A stretch of DNA of 64,000 nucleotides from Amycolatopsis lurida (lineage in GTDB: Bacteria > Actinomycetota > Actinomycetes > Mycobacteriales > Pseudonocardiaceae). A program made the translations under genes and the position numbers. Where the stretch lies: NCBI RefSeq assembly GCF_900105055.1, contig NZ_FNTA01000004.1:4805501-4869500 (forward strand), in the 5' to 3' direction. Under the pieces are notes generated by a model. The model was not told where the DNA came from, ran no database searches, and saw only the letters and a list, made by a program, of their open reading frames with translations. Shown in pieces: positions 1 to 9,079 of this stretch (position 1 is the first letter of the stretch; every line of letters begins with the position of its first letter).

Positions 1-162
1 GACGAGGGCGCCGAAACCATCGAGAAGGCGAAGGAACATCCGCTCTTCCGCGGGATCAGCGCGGATCTGCGACCCCATATCCAGGCGTACGACCCGGAGA
101 CCTGGCGCAGTCCCGCCGATGCCATGGCGACCCGCTTCTACCACTGGCAGGCCGGCTCGTGA
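1..162 (+). CDS. TcmI-type polyketide cyclase, C-terminal end (partial)
   Basis: The window opens inside a reading frame that yields 53 residues and stops at TGA 160-162. The tail contains HPLFRGI, then an acidic stretch and a terminal FYHW motif. This resembles the end of TcmI-family aromatic polyketide cyclases (HPLF near residue 68, FYSW at the C-terminus). These small ferredoxin-fold enzymes direct late ring closure of poly-beta-ketone chains. The stop overlaps the GTG start of the ketosynthase by 3 nt, so the gene belongs to the same operon. The N-terminal half lies outside the window, so the family call rests on the C-terminus alone. Confidence 0.7.
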   Translation, partial: DEGAETIEKAKEHPLFRGISADLRPHIQAYDPETWRSPADAMATRFYHWQAGS

Positions 163-1430
163 GCGGGCATCGGGTGGCGATCACCGGGGTCGGCGTGCTG
201 GCTCCGGGCGGGGTGGGCGCCAAGTCCTTCTGGAGCCTGCTCAGTGACGGCCGGACCGCCACCAGGGCGATCAGCTTCTTCGACGCCTCGGCCTACCGCT
301 CGCGGATCGCCGCCGAGGTGGACTTCGATCCCGCCGAACACGGGCTGAGCAGTCAGGAGATCCGGCGGATGGACCGGGCCGCGCAGTTCGCCGTGGTCGC
401 CGCGAGGGAGGCGCTGGCCGACAGCGGACTGGAGCCCGCCGAGCTCGACCCCACCCGGACCGGGGTGACCGTGGGCAGCGCGGTCGGCGCGACCATGGCG
501 CTGGAGGCCGAATACCGCGTCGTCAGCGACGACGGGCGGCTGGACACCGTGGACCACCGGTACGCGGTGCCGCAGCTCTACGACCACCTGGTTCCGAGCT
601 CCTTCGCCACCGAGGTGGCCTGGGCGGTGGGCGCGGAAGGACCGGCCGCGGTGATCTCGACCGGGTGCACGTCCGGGCTCGACGCAGTCGGGCATGCCTG
701 CGAACTGATCCGCGAGGGCAGCGCGGAGGTGATGGTCGCCGGGGCGACCGACGCGCCGATCTCGCCGATCACCGTGGCCTGTTTCGACGCCATCAAGGCC
801 ACCTCGCCGCGCAACGACGACGCCGAACACGCGTCGCGGCCGTTCGATCGCACCCGCAACGGGTTCGTGCTCGGCGAAGGCAGCGCGGTGTTCGTGCTGG
901 AGCGGCTGGACCACGCACGACGGCGCAATGCCCGCGTCTACGCCGAAATCGCCGGGTTCGCCTCGCGCAGCAACGCCTTCCACATGACCGGTCTGCGCCC
1001 TGACGGCAACGAGATGGCGGAGGCGATCCGGACCGCGCTGGACGAGGCGCGGCTCGATCCGGACCAGGTCGACTACGTCAACGCGCACGGCTCCGGCACC
1101 CAGCAGAACGACATCCACGAGACCGCGGCGGTCAAGCAGGTCCTCGGTGAGCACGCCTATCGCACGCCGATGAGTTCGATCAAATCGATGGTCGGGCATT
1201 CGCTCGGCGCGATCGGTTCGATCGAGATCGCGGCCTCGGTGCTGGCCATCGAGAACGGCGTGGTGCCGCCGACGGCGAATCTGACCGAACCGGATCCGCG
1301 CTGCGACCTCGACTACGTGCCACTGACCGCCCGCGAGTGGGCGACCGACGTCGTGCTCACCGTGGGCAGCGGGTTCGGTGGGTTCCAGAGCGCGATGGTG
1401 CTGGCCAAACCGGGGAGCGGGGCACGATGA
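159..1430 (+). CDS. Type II PKS ketosynthase alpha (KS-alpha)
   Basis: This 423-residue protein is the condensing subunit of a minimal type II polyketide synthase; with the chain-length factor it extends the acyl chain on the ACP by decarboxylative Claisen condensation of malonyl units. The catalytic triad is visible: Cys170 in STGCTSGLDA, His310 in VNAHGSGT and His347 in SMVGHSLG. The C-terminal GSGFGGFQSAM signature and the length are normal for the family. It starts with GTG overlapping the upstream cyclase stop, and its own stop overlaps the next gene in an ATGA junction, so translation is probably coupled. A type II fatty-acid KAS is unlikely because a paralogous chain-length factor and an ACP follow directly. 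Confidence 0.95.
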   Translation: MSGHRVAITGVGVLAPGGVGAKSFWSLLSDGRTATRAISFFDASAYRSRIAAEVDFDPAEHGLSSQEIRRMDRAAQFAVVAAREALADSGLEPAELDPTRTGVTVGSAVGATMALEAEYRVVSDDGRLDTVDHRYAVPQLYDHLVPSSFATEVAWAVGAEGPAAVISTGCTSGLDAVGHACELIREGSAEVMVAGATDAPISPITVACFDAIKATSPRNDDAEHASRPFDRTRNGFVLGEGSAVFVLERLDHARRRNARVYAEIAGFASRSNAFHMTGLRPDGNEMAEAIRTALDEARLDPDQVDYVNAHGSGTQQNDIHETAAVKQVLGEHAYRTPMSSIKSMVGHSLGAIGSIEIAASVLAIENGVVPPTANLTEPDPRCDLDYVPLTAREWATDVVLTVGSGFGGFQSAMVLAKPGSGAR

Positions 1431-2647
1431 GCACGAAGACCGCCGTCGCGGTGACCGGTATCGGCGTGACCGCGCCGAACGGCCTCGGCCTCGACGACTT
1501 CTGGGCGGCCACCCGCCGGGGCGAGGCGGGTATCGGGCCGATCACCAGGTTCGACGCCGCCTCCTATCCGGCCAAGCTGGCCGGCGAGGTACCCGGTTTC
1601 GACCCGGCCGAACATCTGCCGAACCGGCTGATGCCGCAGACCGATCACATGACCCGGCTCGCGCTCGTCGCCGCGGACTGGGCGGTCGAGGACGCCGGAG
1701 TACGACCGTCCGAATTGGACGCGTTCGACATGGGCGTGATCACTTCGGCCGCGGCGGGCGGCTTCGAGTTCGGTCAGCGTGAGCTGAAGAACCTGTGGGC
1801 CAAGGGGAACCAGTATGTCAGCGCGTACCAGTCCTTCGCCTGGTTCTACGCGGTGAACTCCGGGCAGATCTCCATCCGCCAGGGGATGAAGGGGCCCAGC
1901 GGTGTGCTGGTCTCCGATCACTGCGGCGGGCTCGACGCGCTGGCACAGGCGCGGCGGCAGATCCGCAAGGGCACGCGGCTGGTGCTCTCCGGCGGGGTGG
2001 ACGGTGCGCTCTGCCCGTGGGGCTGGGTGGCCCAGCAGGCAGGTGGGCGGCTGAGTGCCGGCGACGACCCGGAAACGGCCTACCAGCCCTTCGGGGCCGG
2101 GGCCAAGGGGTACGTGCCGGGTGAGGGCGGGGCGATCCTGGTGCTGGAGGACCCGGAATCGGCCCGCGCCCGCGGTGCCCGGAGCTACGGCGAGATCTGC
2201 GGCTACGGCGCGACGCTGGACCCGAAGCCCGGCCGGGGCCGGGAGCCCGGCTTGGAACGGGCGATCAGGCTGGCGCTGGCCGACGCCGGGCTGACCCCGG
2301 ACCGGATCGACGTGGTCTTCGCCGACGCGGCCGCGGATCCCGAACTGGACCGGGTGGAGGCCGAGGCCATCACCGCGGTGTTCGGCGCGGGCGGGGTCCC
2401 GGTGACCACGCCCAAGACGCTGACCGGACGGCTGACCGCGGGGGGCGGCGCGCTCGACGTGACCGCCGCGCTGCTGTCCATTCGCGACGGAGTGATCCCG
2501 CCGATGACCAAGGCGCGGCCACCGTCGCGCCACGAACTCGACCTGGTGACCGGCGAGCGGCGGGAGGCGGAGGTCCGCGCGGCGCTGGTGCTCGCACGCG
2601 GGCATGGCGGTTTCAACGCCGCGATGGTCGTGCGCGGTGAGGGATGA
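1427..2647 (+). CDS. Type II PKS chain-length factor (KS-beta)
   Basis: This 406-residue paralogue of the preceding ketosynthase is its heterodimer partner and sets polyketide length. The start is the ATG of an ATGA overlap. The triad is lost, as expected: no VNAHGSGT motif exists. The usual CLF glutamine (QAGGLDA) is instead histidine, since the local sequence is SDHCGGLDA (His165, Cys166). The cysteine sits one position after the KS nucleophile column. Gln165 in known CLFs has been linked to decarboxylative priming, so His here is a visible departure. The C-terminus keeps ARGHGGFNAAM. KS/CLF adjacency makes the assignment firm; the chain length produced cannot be read from sequence by eye. 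Confidence 0.93.
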   Translation: MSTKTAVAVTGIGVTAPNGLGLDDFWAATRRGEAGIGPITRFDAASYPAKLAGEVPGFDPAEHLPNRLMPQTDHMTRLALVAADWAVEDAGVRPSELDAFDMGVITSAAAGGFEFGQRELKNLWAKGNQYVSAYQSFAWFYAVNSGQISIRQGMKGPSGVLVSDHCGGLDALAQARRQIRKGTRLVLSGGVDGALCPWGWVAQQAGGRLSAGDDPETAYQPFGAGAKGYVPGEGGAILVLEDPESARARGARSYGEICGYGATLDPKPGRGREPGLERAIRLALADAGLTPDRIDVVFADAAADPELDRVEAEAITAVFGAGGVPVTTPKTLTGRLTAGGGALDVTAALLSIRDGVIPPMTKARPPSRHELDLVTGERREAEVRAALVLARGHGGFNAAMVVRGEG

Positions 2648-2673
2648 CGGTTCTTCCGAGGAAGGGAAATGTT

Positions 2674-2943
2674 TTGTCCGCGACAGAATTGACCATCGAC
2701 GACCTGCGACGGATCCTGCGCGACGCGGCGGGTGAAGACGAAAGTGTCGATCTCGACGGTGAAATCGCCGAAGTGCCCTTCGAGGAACTCGGTTACGAAT
2801 CGCTGGCCCTGCTGGAAACCACCACGCGGATCGAGCGTGAGTTCGGTATCCGGCTCGACGACTCCACCGTCGCCGAGGCCAGGACGCCCGCCGCACTGCT
2901 GGCGCTGGTGAACGACCAGCTCGGCCGCGCCGCGGCCGTCTGA
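2674..2943 (+). CDS. Type II PKS acyl carrier protein
   Basis: This small acidic protein carries the growing polyketide on phosphopantetheine. The attachment serine is Ser43 in LGYESLALLE, matching the LGxDSL-type motif. I chose the TTG start at 2674 because GAGGAAGGG (2658-2666) lies 7 nt upstream and the resulting 89 residues match normal ACP length. An in-frame ATG at 2644, overlapping the CLF stop, would add ten basic residues and also remains possible. Gene order KS-CLF-ACP is the classic minimal PKS. Confidence 0.92.
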   Translation: MSATELTIDDLRRILRDAAGEDESVDLDGEIAEVPFEELGYESLALLETTTRIEREFGIRLDDSTVAEARTPAALLALVNDQLGRAAAV

Positions 2944-2962
2944 CCGGACGAAAGGGAACACC

Positions 2963-3745
2963 ATGACGGACGGGAAGCGCGTGGCCCTGATCACCGGCGG
3001 TTCCAGCGGCATCGGCCTGGCGGTCGGCGAACTGCTGGCCGCACAGGGGCACCGGGTCTTCCTCTGCGCGCGAGACGCGCAGAAGCTGAAGTCCGCGGTC
3101 GAACGACTGCGGGAGAGCGGCTACGACGCGGACGGGACCACTTGTGACGTCACCGATCTCGCGCAGATCGAGGCGCTCGTGAGGGCCGCCGTCGACCGCT
3201 ACGGGCCGATCGACGTACTGGTGAACAACGCCGGGCGCAGCGGTGGCGGGGTGACCGCGGACCTGACCGACGAGCTCTGGGCCGACGTGATCAGCACCAA
3301 CCTCACCAGCGTCTTCCAGGTGAGCAGGACGGTGCTCAACACGGGCGGCATGCGCCACCGCGACCGCGGACGGATCATCAACATCGCTTCCACCGCGGGG
3401 AAACAGGGAGTGGTGCTGGCCGCGCCGTACTCGGCCTCGAAGCACGGAGTCGTCGGGTTCACCAAATCACTGGGCAACGAATTGGCCGGCACCGGGATCA
3501 CGGTGAACGCCGTCTGCCCCGGTTACGTGGAAACCCCGATGGCCCAACGGGTCCGGCAGGGTTACGCGGCCGCGTGGAACTCCACCGAGGACGACATCCT
3601 GCGGCGATTCCAAGCCAAGATCCCGCTCGGCCGCTACTCGACGCCGGAAGAGGTGGCCGGCCTGGTCGGCTACCTGGCGTCGGACACGGCCGCGTCGATC
3701 ACCGCACAGGCCATCAACGTCTGCGGTGGGCTCGGCAACTTCTGA
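2963..3745 (+). CDS. Polyketide C9-type ketoreductase (ActIII-like SDR)
   Basis: This 260-residue classical SDR strongly resembles the actinorhodin ketoreductase, which reduces one carbonyl (usually C9) of the nascent chain using NADPH. Visible features are the nucleotide loop TGGSSGIG, NNAG at residues 88-91, and the tetrad Asn113, Ser143 (IASTAGKQG), Tyr156 and Lys160 (YSASK), plus the NVCGGLGN C-terminus typical of this group. The stereocontrol region that reads PGG in ActKR is GRSGGG here, so the proline is serine. RBS GAAAGGGAAC precedes the ATG. Its presence indicates a reduced polyketide rather than a fully unreduced one such as tetracenomycin. Confidence 0.93.
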   Translation: MTDGKRVALITGGSSGIGLAVGELLAAQGHRVFLCARDAQKLKSAVERLRESGYDADGTTCDVTDLAQIEALVRAAVDRYGPIDVLVNNAGRSGGGVTADLTDELWADVISTNLTSVFQVSRTVLNTGGMRHRDRGRIINIASTAGKQGVVLAAPYSASKHGVVGFTKSLGNELAGTGITVNAVCPGYVETPMAQRVRQGYAAAWNSTEDDILRRFQAKIPLGRYSTPEEVAGLVGYLASDTAASITAQAINVCGGLGNF

Positions 3746-3772
3746 GCCGCCCGCCGAAAACGAGGAGACAGC

Positions 3773-4717
3773 ATGACGAACCGGGAAGTGCGGCACGAGA
3801 TCACCGTGGCCGCGGCGCCGGAGACGATCTATCGACTGCTCGCCGACGTGGAGCACTGGCCCACCCTGTTCCCGCCCACCGTGCACGTCGACGTGGTGGA
3901 GCGCGGTGGATCGAGCGAACGCATCCGGATCTGGGCCACCGCCAACGGTGAGCCCAAGAGCTGGACGTCCCGGCGCGAACTCGATCCGGCCGGGTGGCGG
4001 ATCGACTTCCGGCAGGAGATCTCCTCGCCGCCGGTGGCGAGGATGGGCGGCGCGTGGCTGCTCGAACCCGCGGCGGACGGACAGACCATCGTGGGGCTGC
4101 TGCACGACTACCGCGCCGTGGACGACGACCCCGCGAAACTGCGCTGGATCGACGACGCGGTGGACCGTAACAGCCGGGCGGAACTGGCCGCGCTCAAACA
4201 GAACGCCGAGCTGATCGCCGGCGCCGACGAGCGGCTGTTTTCGTTCACCGACAGCGTGGACATCGAGGGCGACGCGAAGGACGTGTACGGGTTCCTCAAC
4301 GACGCCGGGCGCTGGCCGGACCGGCTTCCGCACGTCGGCCGGGTGGTGCTCACCGAGGAGGTGCCCGGACTGCAGGTGCTGGAGATGGACACCCGCACCA
4401 AAGACGGATCCGTCCACACCACCCGCTCGGTCCGGGTGGGCTTCCCCGATCACACGCTGGTCTACAAGCAGACCACGTTGCCGCCGTTGATGAGTCTCCA
4501 CACCGGACGCTGGACACTCGGCCCGTCGGCCACCGGCTGCACCGTGAGTTCCCAGCACACCGTCGTGATCAACACCGAGAACATCGCGTCGGTACTCGGC
4601 CCGCACGCGGGGACGGCCGAGGCGAAGGAATTCGTCCGCACGGCGTTGAGTGCCAACAGTCTCGCGACACTGGGCCATGCCAAGGACTACGCCGAGCGGT
4701 TGCGCGGCGACCGATGA
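3773..4717 (+). CDS. Didomain aromatase/cyclase
   Basis: The 314 residues fold into two SRPBCC (START-like) halves. The first covers roughly residues 1-150 (HEITVAAAPETIYRLLADVEHWP) and the second roughly 160-305 (SVDIEGDAKDVYGFLNDAGRWP). Didomain aromatase/cyclases of this type act after ketoreduction at C9, closing and aromatising the first ring. The pairing with an ActIII-type reductase in the same operon fits that logic. GAGGAGACA supplies an RBS, and the stop overlaps the hydroxylase start (ATGA). Confidence 0.9.
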   Translation: MTNREVRHEITVAAAPETIYRLLADVEHWPTLFPPTVHVDVVERGGSSERIRIWATANGEPKSWTSRRELDPAGWRIDFRQEISSPPVARMGGAWLLEPAADGQTIVGLLHDYRAVDDDPAKLRWIDDAVDRNSRAELAALKQNAELIAGADERLFSFTDSVDIEGDAKDVYGFLNDAGRWPDRLPHVGRVVLTEEVPGLQVLEMDTRTKDGSVHTTRSVRVGFPDHTLVYKQTTLPPLMSLHTGRWTLGPSATGCTVSSQHTVVINTENIASVLGPHAGTAEAKEFVRTALSANSLATLGHAKDYAERLRGDR

Positions 4718-6180
4718 GCGGAAAGCCGGGGAACGACGCGGACGTGCTCGTGGTCGGCGCCGGGCCGGTGGGCCTGTTGCTGGCAGGCGAGCTGCGGCTG
4801 GGTGGTGCCTCGGTGCTCGTGGTGGACCGGCTTCCCTCGCCCACCACCGAATCCCGTGCCTCCACGGTGCACGCCCGCACCATGGAACTGCTGGCATTGC
4901 GCGGGTTGTCCGGCCGGTTCGGCACCCCGGAAAACCTGCCGAAGGGGCATTTCGGCGGTCTGCCGCTGGATCTGGGGAGAGTGCGGAGCCGGTACCCCGG
5001 CCAGTGGAAGATCCCCCAGGCCGCGATCGAGCGGGTGCTCGCGGAATGGGCGACCGGAGCGGGCGCGCGATTGTGGCGCGGCCATGAGCTCACCGGTCTT
5101 CGTGACGACGGCGATCGGGTCGAAGCGCGGATCTCCGGGCCGGGCGGCCCGCTTCGCGTGCGCGCGAAGGCGCTGGTCGGCTGTGACGGTGAGAACGGCG
5201 TGGTGGGCTCGCTGGCCGGATTCGAGTTCACCGGCCCGGCCGCGGGACGCGAGATCTTCCGCGCGGACCTGACCGGGATCACCGTGCCGGATCGGCGATT
5301 CGAGCGGCACGAACGAGGGCTGGCGATCGCGTCCACCCGGGACGGGATCACCCGGGTGATGGTCCACGAGTACGGCCGGAAGCCCGGCGGCAGCGCCGAT
5401 CCCGGGTTCCCGGCCGTGGCCGCCGCCTGGCGCAGGGTGACCGGGGAGGACATCGGGGGCGGCGAACCGTTGTGGGTCAACGCTTTCGGTGATGCGCGAC
5501 GGCAAGCCACCCGCTACCGCCGGGGACGAGTGCTGCTCGCGGGTGACGCCGCGCACCAGCAGATGCCGGTGGGCGGCCAGGCGCTGAATCTCGGTCTGCA
5601 GGACGCGATGAACCTGGGCTGGAAGCTCGCGGCGTGGGTGCGGGGCCGGGCACCCGAGCGGGTGCTCGACACCTACGACCGGGAACGGCGGCCGGTCGGC
5701 GCGCGGACACTGGCCAATATCGGCGCACAGGCCATGTTGCTGCTCGGGGGGTCCGAAGTGGACCCACTGCGGGCGGTACTGGCCGAACTGCTGGAACTCC
5801 CGGGCACCGCCCCGCTGCTGGCCGGGGCGATCAGCGGGCTGGACGTCCGCTATCCCGTCGGTGACGGCGACCATCCGCTGCTCGGCCGCCCGGTGCCGGT
5901 CGTGGATGCCGAGCCGATCCGGTCCGGCCGCGCGGTGCTGCTGTCGGCTCCGGGTACCGCGCGGGCGGACGTCTTCCGTGCCACCGCCGCGTCGTGGGCG
6001 GATCGGGTCGCGACAGCCGAAGCGCGGGTCGACGGGGTCGACGAAGCCGTGCTGATCCGGCCCGACGGGCGAGTGATCTGGGCCGACGAGGGACCGGTCG
6101 AACTGGAGCAGGCCCTGTCCCACTGGTTCGGTCCGGCCGGAGCGAACCACACCGAGCGAAACCACCGAGGAGTGCGATGA
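4714..6180 (+). CDS. FAD-dependent aromatic polyketide hydroxylase
   Basis: This 488-residue class A flavoprotein monooxygenase probably oxygenates the tailored polyketide, like PgaE/OxyS-type enzymes. The dinucleotide-binding motif VVGAGPVGLLLAGEL lies at residues 10-24. The GD motif appears as LLAGDAAHQQMPVGG near residue 275, followed by ALNLGLQDAMNLGWKLA. The DG fingerprint is weakened (GCDGENGVVG, where Ser and Arg would be usual). A C-terminal thioredoxin-like extension (residues ~390-488) is present, as in polyketide hydroxylases. Translation is coupled to both neighbours through ATGA overlaps. Regiochemistry is not predictable by eye. Confidence 0.88.
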   Translation: MSGKPGNDADVLVVGAGPVGLLLAGELRLGGASVLVVDRLPSPTTESRASTVHARTMELLALRGLSGRFGTPENLPKGHFGGLPLDLGRVRSRYPGQWKIPQAAIERVLAEWATGAGARLWRGHELTGLRDDGDRVEARISGPGGPLRVRAKALVGCDGENGVVGSLAGFEFTGPAAGREIFRADLTGITVPDRRFERHERGLAIASTRDGITRVMVHEYGRKPGGSADPGFPAVAAAWRRVTGEDIGGGEPLWVNAFGDARRQATRYRRGRVLLAGDAAHQQMPVGGQALNLGLQDAMNLGWKLAAWVRGRAPERVLDTYDRERRPVGARTLANIGAQAMLLLGGSEVDPLRAVLAELLELPGTAPLLAGAISGLDVRYPVGDGDHPLLGRPVPVVDAEPIRSGRAVLLSAPGTARADVFRATAASWADRVATAEARVDGVDEAVLIRPDGRVIWADEGPVELEQALSHWFGPAGANHTERNHRGVR

Positions 6181-7334
6181 AGATCCTGTTCATTCCCGCC
6201 GGAAGCCAGGCCACCATTTTCTCCTTCGTGCCGTTGGCCATGGCCGCGCGCAACGCGGGCCACGAGGTCTTCATGACCGCGACCGAGGACCTCGTCCCCG
6301 CCGTCGTGAGCGTCGGCCTGCCCGCATACCCGGTGAGTTCCTTGCCGTTCAACTACTTCATCGGCAAGGACCGGGCGGGGCAGCCCGTCGAGATCCCGCG
6401 TGAACCGGCCGCGCAGATGCGCGCGATCGGCGCCGGCTTCGCCAGGATGGGCGCGGTCACCCTGGACGCCCTGATCGAGCTGGCCCAGGACTGGCGCCCC
6501 GACCTGATCGTGGGCGGCCCGATCTCCTACGCCGCGCCCCTCCTCGCCGCCTACCTCGATGTGCCGTTCCTGGTGCAGGCCTACGACATCAACGACATGA
6601 ACTCCGGCAGCGATCCCGGCGCGCTGGAAGAGCTCCAGCCCGAGCTGAACCGCCTGAAACTGGACAGGATTCCCGATCCGGTGGCCTTCCTGGACGTCTG
6701 CCCGCCGAGCCTGCGGCCCGAAGGTGCCACGCCGACCGAGCAGATGCGGTGGATTCCCGGCAACAAGCAACGCCGCCTGGAGCGCTGGATGTACACCCGT
6801 GGCGAGCGGCGCCGGGTCTGTGTGACGCTCGGGAACCGGGTCGGCCTGGCCCACGACATCGACTTCGTGCGCCGTCTCGCCGAAGACGTCTCCGCGCTCG
6901 ACGTGGAGGTGGTGATCCCCGTCCCGGAGAGCAGCGAGGCGGAACTCCACGAGGCGCTCGGTGACGAGGTGCGGGTCGGCTGGATCCCGCTGGACGTGGT
7001 CGCGCCGACCTGTTCGCTGATCGTGCACCACGGCGGCGGGGTGACCGGCATGACCGCGATGAACGCAGGGGTGCCGCAGCTGATCCTGCCGGTGGTGGCC
7101 TACTCGACGTTGTCCGCGCGCCGGATCGCGGCCTTCGGCGCGGCCGACGTCCTCCTGCCGGGCGAGGCCACTCCGGAGAACATCGTCCGCTCCTCCCGGC
7201 AGCTGCTGTCCACACCGTCCTATTCGGACAGGTCGGCGCAGCTGTCCAAGGAGATCGCCGCCCTGCCGGGGCCCGCCGAACTGGTCGCGGTGCTCGAACG
7301 GGTGGCCGCGGGCACCTACCGCGCGCCCGCTTGA
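6177..7334 (+). CDS. Glycosyltransferase (GT1, antibiotic type) 1
   Basis: The 385-residue GT-B protein belongs to the macrolide/aromatic polyketide glycosyltransferase group that uses TDP-deoxysugars. The N-terminus MKILFIPAGSQATIFSFVPL is the acceptor-side Rossmann domain. The donor motif is HHGGGVTGMTAMNAGVPQL near residue 285. The start is the ATG of an ATGA overlap with the hydroxylase stop; earlier in-frame codons lie inside that gene. The neighbouring aminosugar methyltransferase suggests an N-methylated deoxysugar donor. Enzymes of this group often need a P450-like activator, and none is visible in the window. Confidence 0.9.
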   Translation: MKILFIPAGSQATIFSFVPLAMAARNAGHEVFMTATEDLVPAVVSVGLPAYPVSSLPFNYFIGKDRAGQPVEIPREPAAQMRAIGAGFARMGAVTLDALIELAQDWRPDLIVGGPISYAAPLLAAYLDVPFLVQAYDINDMNSGSDPGALEELQPELNRLKLDRIPDPVAFLDVCPPSLRPEGATPTEQMRWIPGNKQRRLERWMYTRGERRRVCVTLGNRVGLAHDIDFVRRLAEDVSALDVEVVIPVPESSEAELHEALGDEVRVGWIPLDVVAPTCSLIVHHGGGVTGMTAMNAGVPQLILPVVAYSTLSARRIAAFGAADVLLPGEATPENIVRSSRQLLSTPSYSDRSAQLSKEIAALPGPAELVAVLERVAAGTYRAPA

Positions 7335-7359
7335 ACCGACCCGAGATAGGAGTGCGCCG

Positions 7360-8070
7360 ATGTACGGAACCGAAGCGGCGGAGGTCTACGACCTGCTGCA
7401 CCGGGCCAGGGGCAAGAACTTCGAGGACGAGGCGGAGGCGGTGCTGGAACTGGCTCTCGGGCGGCGGCCTGCCGCGGATTCGCTGCTGGACGTCGCCTGC
7501 GGGACCGGCGCGCATCTCCGGGTCTTCGGCAAACGCTTCGACCAGGTCGCGGGTGTGGACCTGTCCGCGGCGATGCTGGAGCTCGCGGGCGCCCGGCTGC
7601 CGGAGGCGGAGCTGACCCAGGCGGATATGCGGGACTTCTCGCTCGGCAGGCGATTCGACGTGATCACCTGCCTCTTCTGCTCGATCGCTTATGTCCGCTC
7701 GACCGGGGAGCTGGAGCAGGCCCTGCGCGGTTTCGCGCGGCATCTCACCCCCGGCGGGGTGACGGTGGTCGAACCGTGGTGGTTCCCCGAGCGGTTCACG
7801 CCCGGCTATATCGCGGCCGACGTGGTACGGGAAGGCGGGCGCACCGTGAGCCGGGTGTCGCACGCCTCGCGTATCCCGGCCGGATCGCGGATGGAAGTCC
7901 ACTACCTGGTGGCCGAAGAGGACTCGGGCGTGCGGCATTTCCGGGAAGAGCACCTCTACTCGCTGTTCTCCCGGCAGGAGTACGAAGCCGCCTTCGACCG
8001 CGCCGGGTTCGACGTGGAGTACGTGCCGGACGCGGGGCGCGGCCTGTTCACCGGTGTGCTGCGGGGCTGA
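7360..8070 (+). CDS. TDP-aminosugar N,N-dimethyltransferase (DesVI/TylM1-like)
   Basis: This 236-residue SAM methyltransferase closely resembles DesVI/TylM1, which dimethylate the amino group of TDP-3-amino-3,6-dideoxyhexoses. Shared features are the opening MYGTEAAEVYDLLHRARGK, motif I LLDVACGTGAHL (residues ~43-54), QADMRDFSLGR, and VEPWWFPERF followed by VSHASR and MEVHYLV. The similarity along the whole length is strong enough to predict an N,N-dimethylamino deoxysugar in the final product. GATAGGAGTG gives the RBS. The aminotransferase that would supply its substrate is not in this window. Confidence 0.9.
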   Translation: MYGTEAAEVYDLLHRARGKNFEDEAEAVLELALGRRPAADSLLDVACGTGAHLRVFGKRFDQVAGVDLSAAMLELAGARLPEAELTQADMRDFSLGRRFDVITCLFCSIAYVRSTGELEQALRGFARHLTPGGVTVVEPWWFPERFTPGYIAADVVREGGRTVSRVSHASRIPAGSRMEVHYLVAEEDSGVRHFREEHLYSLFSRQEYEAAFDRAGFDVEYVPDAGRGLFTGVLRG

Positions 8071-8099
8071 CCGGACGTGGATTCGTCTAGGGGGATGCG

Positions 8100-9044
8100 T
8101 TGACTGAAAAGGGAAATGTAGTCGTACTGGGTGGCACCGGCTTTGTCGGCGAACATGTCTGCGAGGCTTTCGCGCGGCAGGGTCACGAGGTGGTCGCCGT
8201 GGCGCGGTCGGCACCGGAGAGGGGCCGCTTCCTCTCGCTCGATCTGACCACCGTGTCCGCCGGAGAGCTCGCCACGAGGCTGAGCGAAACGGCACCGGCG
8301 ATCGTGGTGAACGCCATCGGCAGTATCTGGGGCGGTTCCGCGGAGGACATGGTCGAACGCTGCCTGACCCCGACGCGGCGGCTGCTGGACGCACTGGCGC
8401 TGATGCCGGGCCTGCCACGGCTGGTACACCTCGGTTCGGTGCTCGAACACACCCCGGCCCGGCCTCCGGGAAGCACCGGGCCGGTACCCGCGCAGTACGC
8501 CTACGGGCGGGCGAAGGCGGAGGCCACGCGGCTGGTCCTCGAAGCCACCGCCGCCGGCGGGGTGGACGGCACGGTGCTGCGCGTCGCCAACGTCGCCGGG
8601 CCCGGTTCGCCGGAGGTCAGCCTGCTCGGCCGGGTGGCGAGGGAGCTGGCGGCGTCCGCCGCGGCGGATCGCGGCGCGGTGGTGAAATTGTCACTGCTCA
8701 AGGCCTATCGCGACTACGTCGACGTTCGGGACGTGGCGGAAGCCGTCGTGGCCACCGCCGCGGCGCCGGTGAGCGGGGAGGCCTTCGACATCGGCCGGGG
8801 GCACGCCGTGCCGGTGCGCCTGCTGGTGAACCTGCTCATCGAAGCCAGCGGGGTCCGCACCCGGCTGATCGAGCAAGCGGACCGTCCGGCCGCGCGTGCC
8901 TGGCACGACTGGATCGAGGTGGACACCGGCCCGGCGCAGCGCCGCCTCGGCTGGCGGCCCCGCCGGTCTCTGCGCGAATCGGTCGACGATTTCTGGGAGC
9001 ACACCTCCGGTCGCCCACGAGCGGCCCTCGCCCCGGTCCACTGA
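8100..9044 (+). CDS. NAD(P)-dependent sugar epimerase/4-ketoreductase (extended SDR)
   Basis: This 314-residue extended SDR probably finishes the deoxysugar by reducing or epimerising a TDP-4-keto intermediate. Evidence: the Rossmann motif GGTGFVGEH at the N-terminus, the catalytic YxxxK in AYGRAKAE, DVRDVAEAV and the terminal LGWRPRRSLRES found in sugar SDRs. The start is TTG with GGGGG 7 nt upstream. It lies between two glycosyltransferase genes, which supports a sugar role. Which carbon it acts on cannot be determined from the sequence. Confidence 0.78.
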   Translation: MTEKGNVVVLGGTGFVGEHVCEAFARQGHEVVAVARSAPERGRFLSLDLTTVSAGELATRLSETAPAIVVNAIGSIWGGSAEDMVERCLTPTRRLLDALALMPGLPRLVHLGSVLEHTPARPPGSTGPVPAQYAYGRAKAEATRLVLEATAAGGVDGTVLRVANVAGPGSPEVSLLGRVARELAASAAADRGAVVKLSLLKAYRDYVDVRDVAEAVVATAAAPVSGEAFDIGRGHAVPVRLLVNLLIEASGVRTRLIEQADRPAARAWHDWIEVDTGPAQRRLGWRPRRSLRESVDDFWEHTSGRPRAALAPVH

Positions 9045-9079
9045 CCGGATTCCTCGCACACCAAGAGAAAGGCACGCTC

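Noticed and set aside
138..1199. Long minus-strand open frame opposite the ketosynthase gene
   Set aside because: It is a GC-skew shadow: composition is Arg/Pro/Gly/His-rich, has no domain, and lies fully within a certain KS gene. The same reasoning applies to many other long antisense frames in the window.
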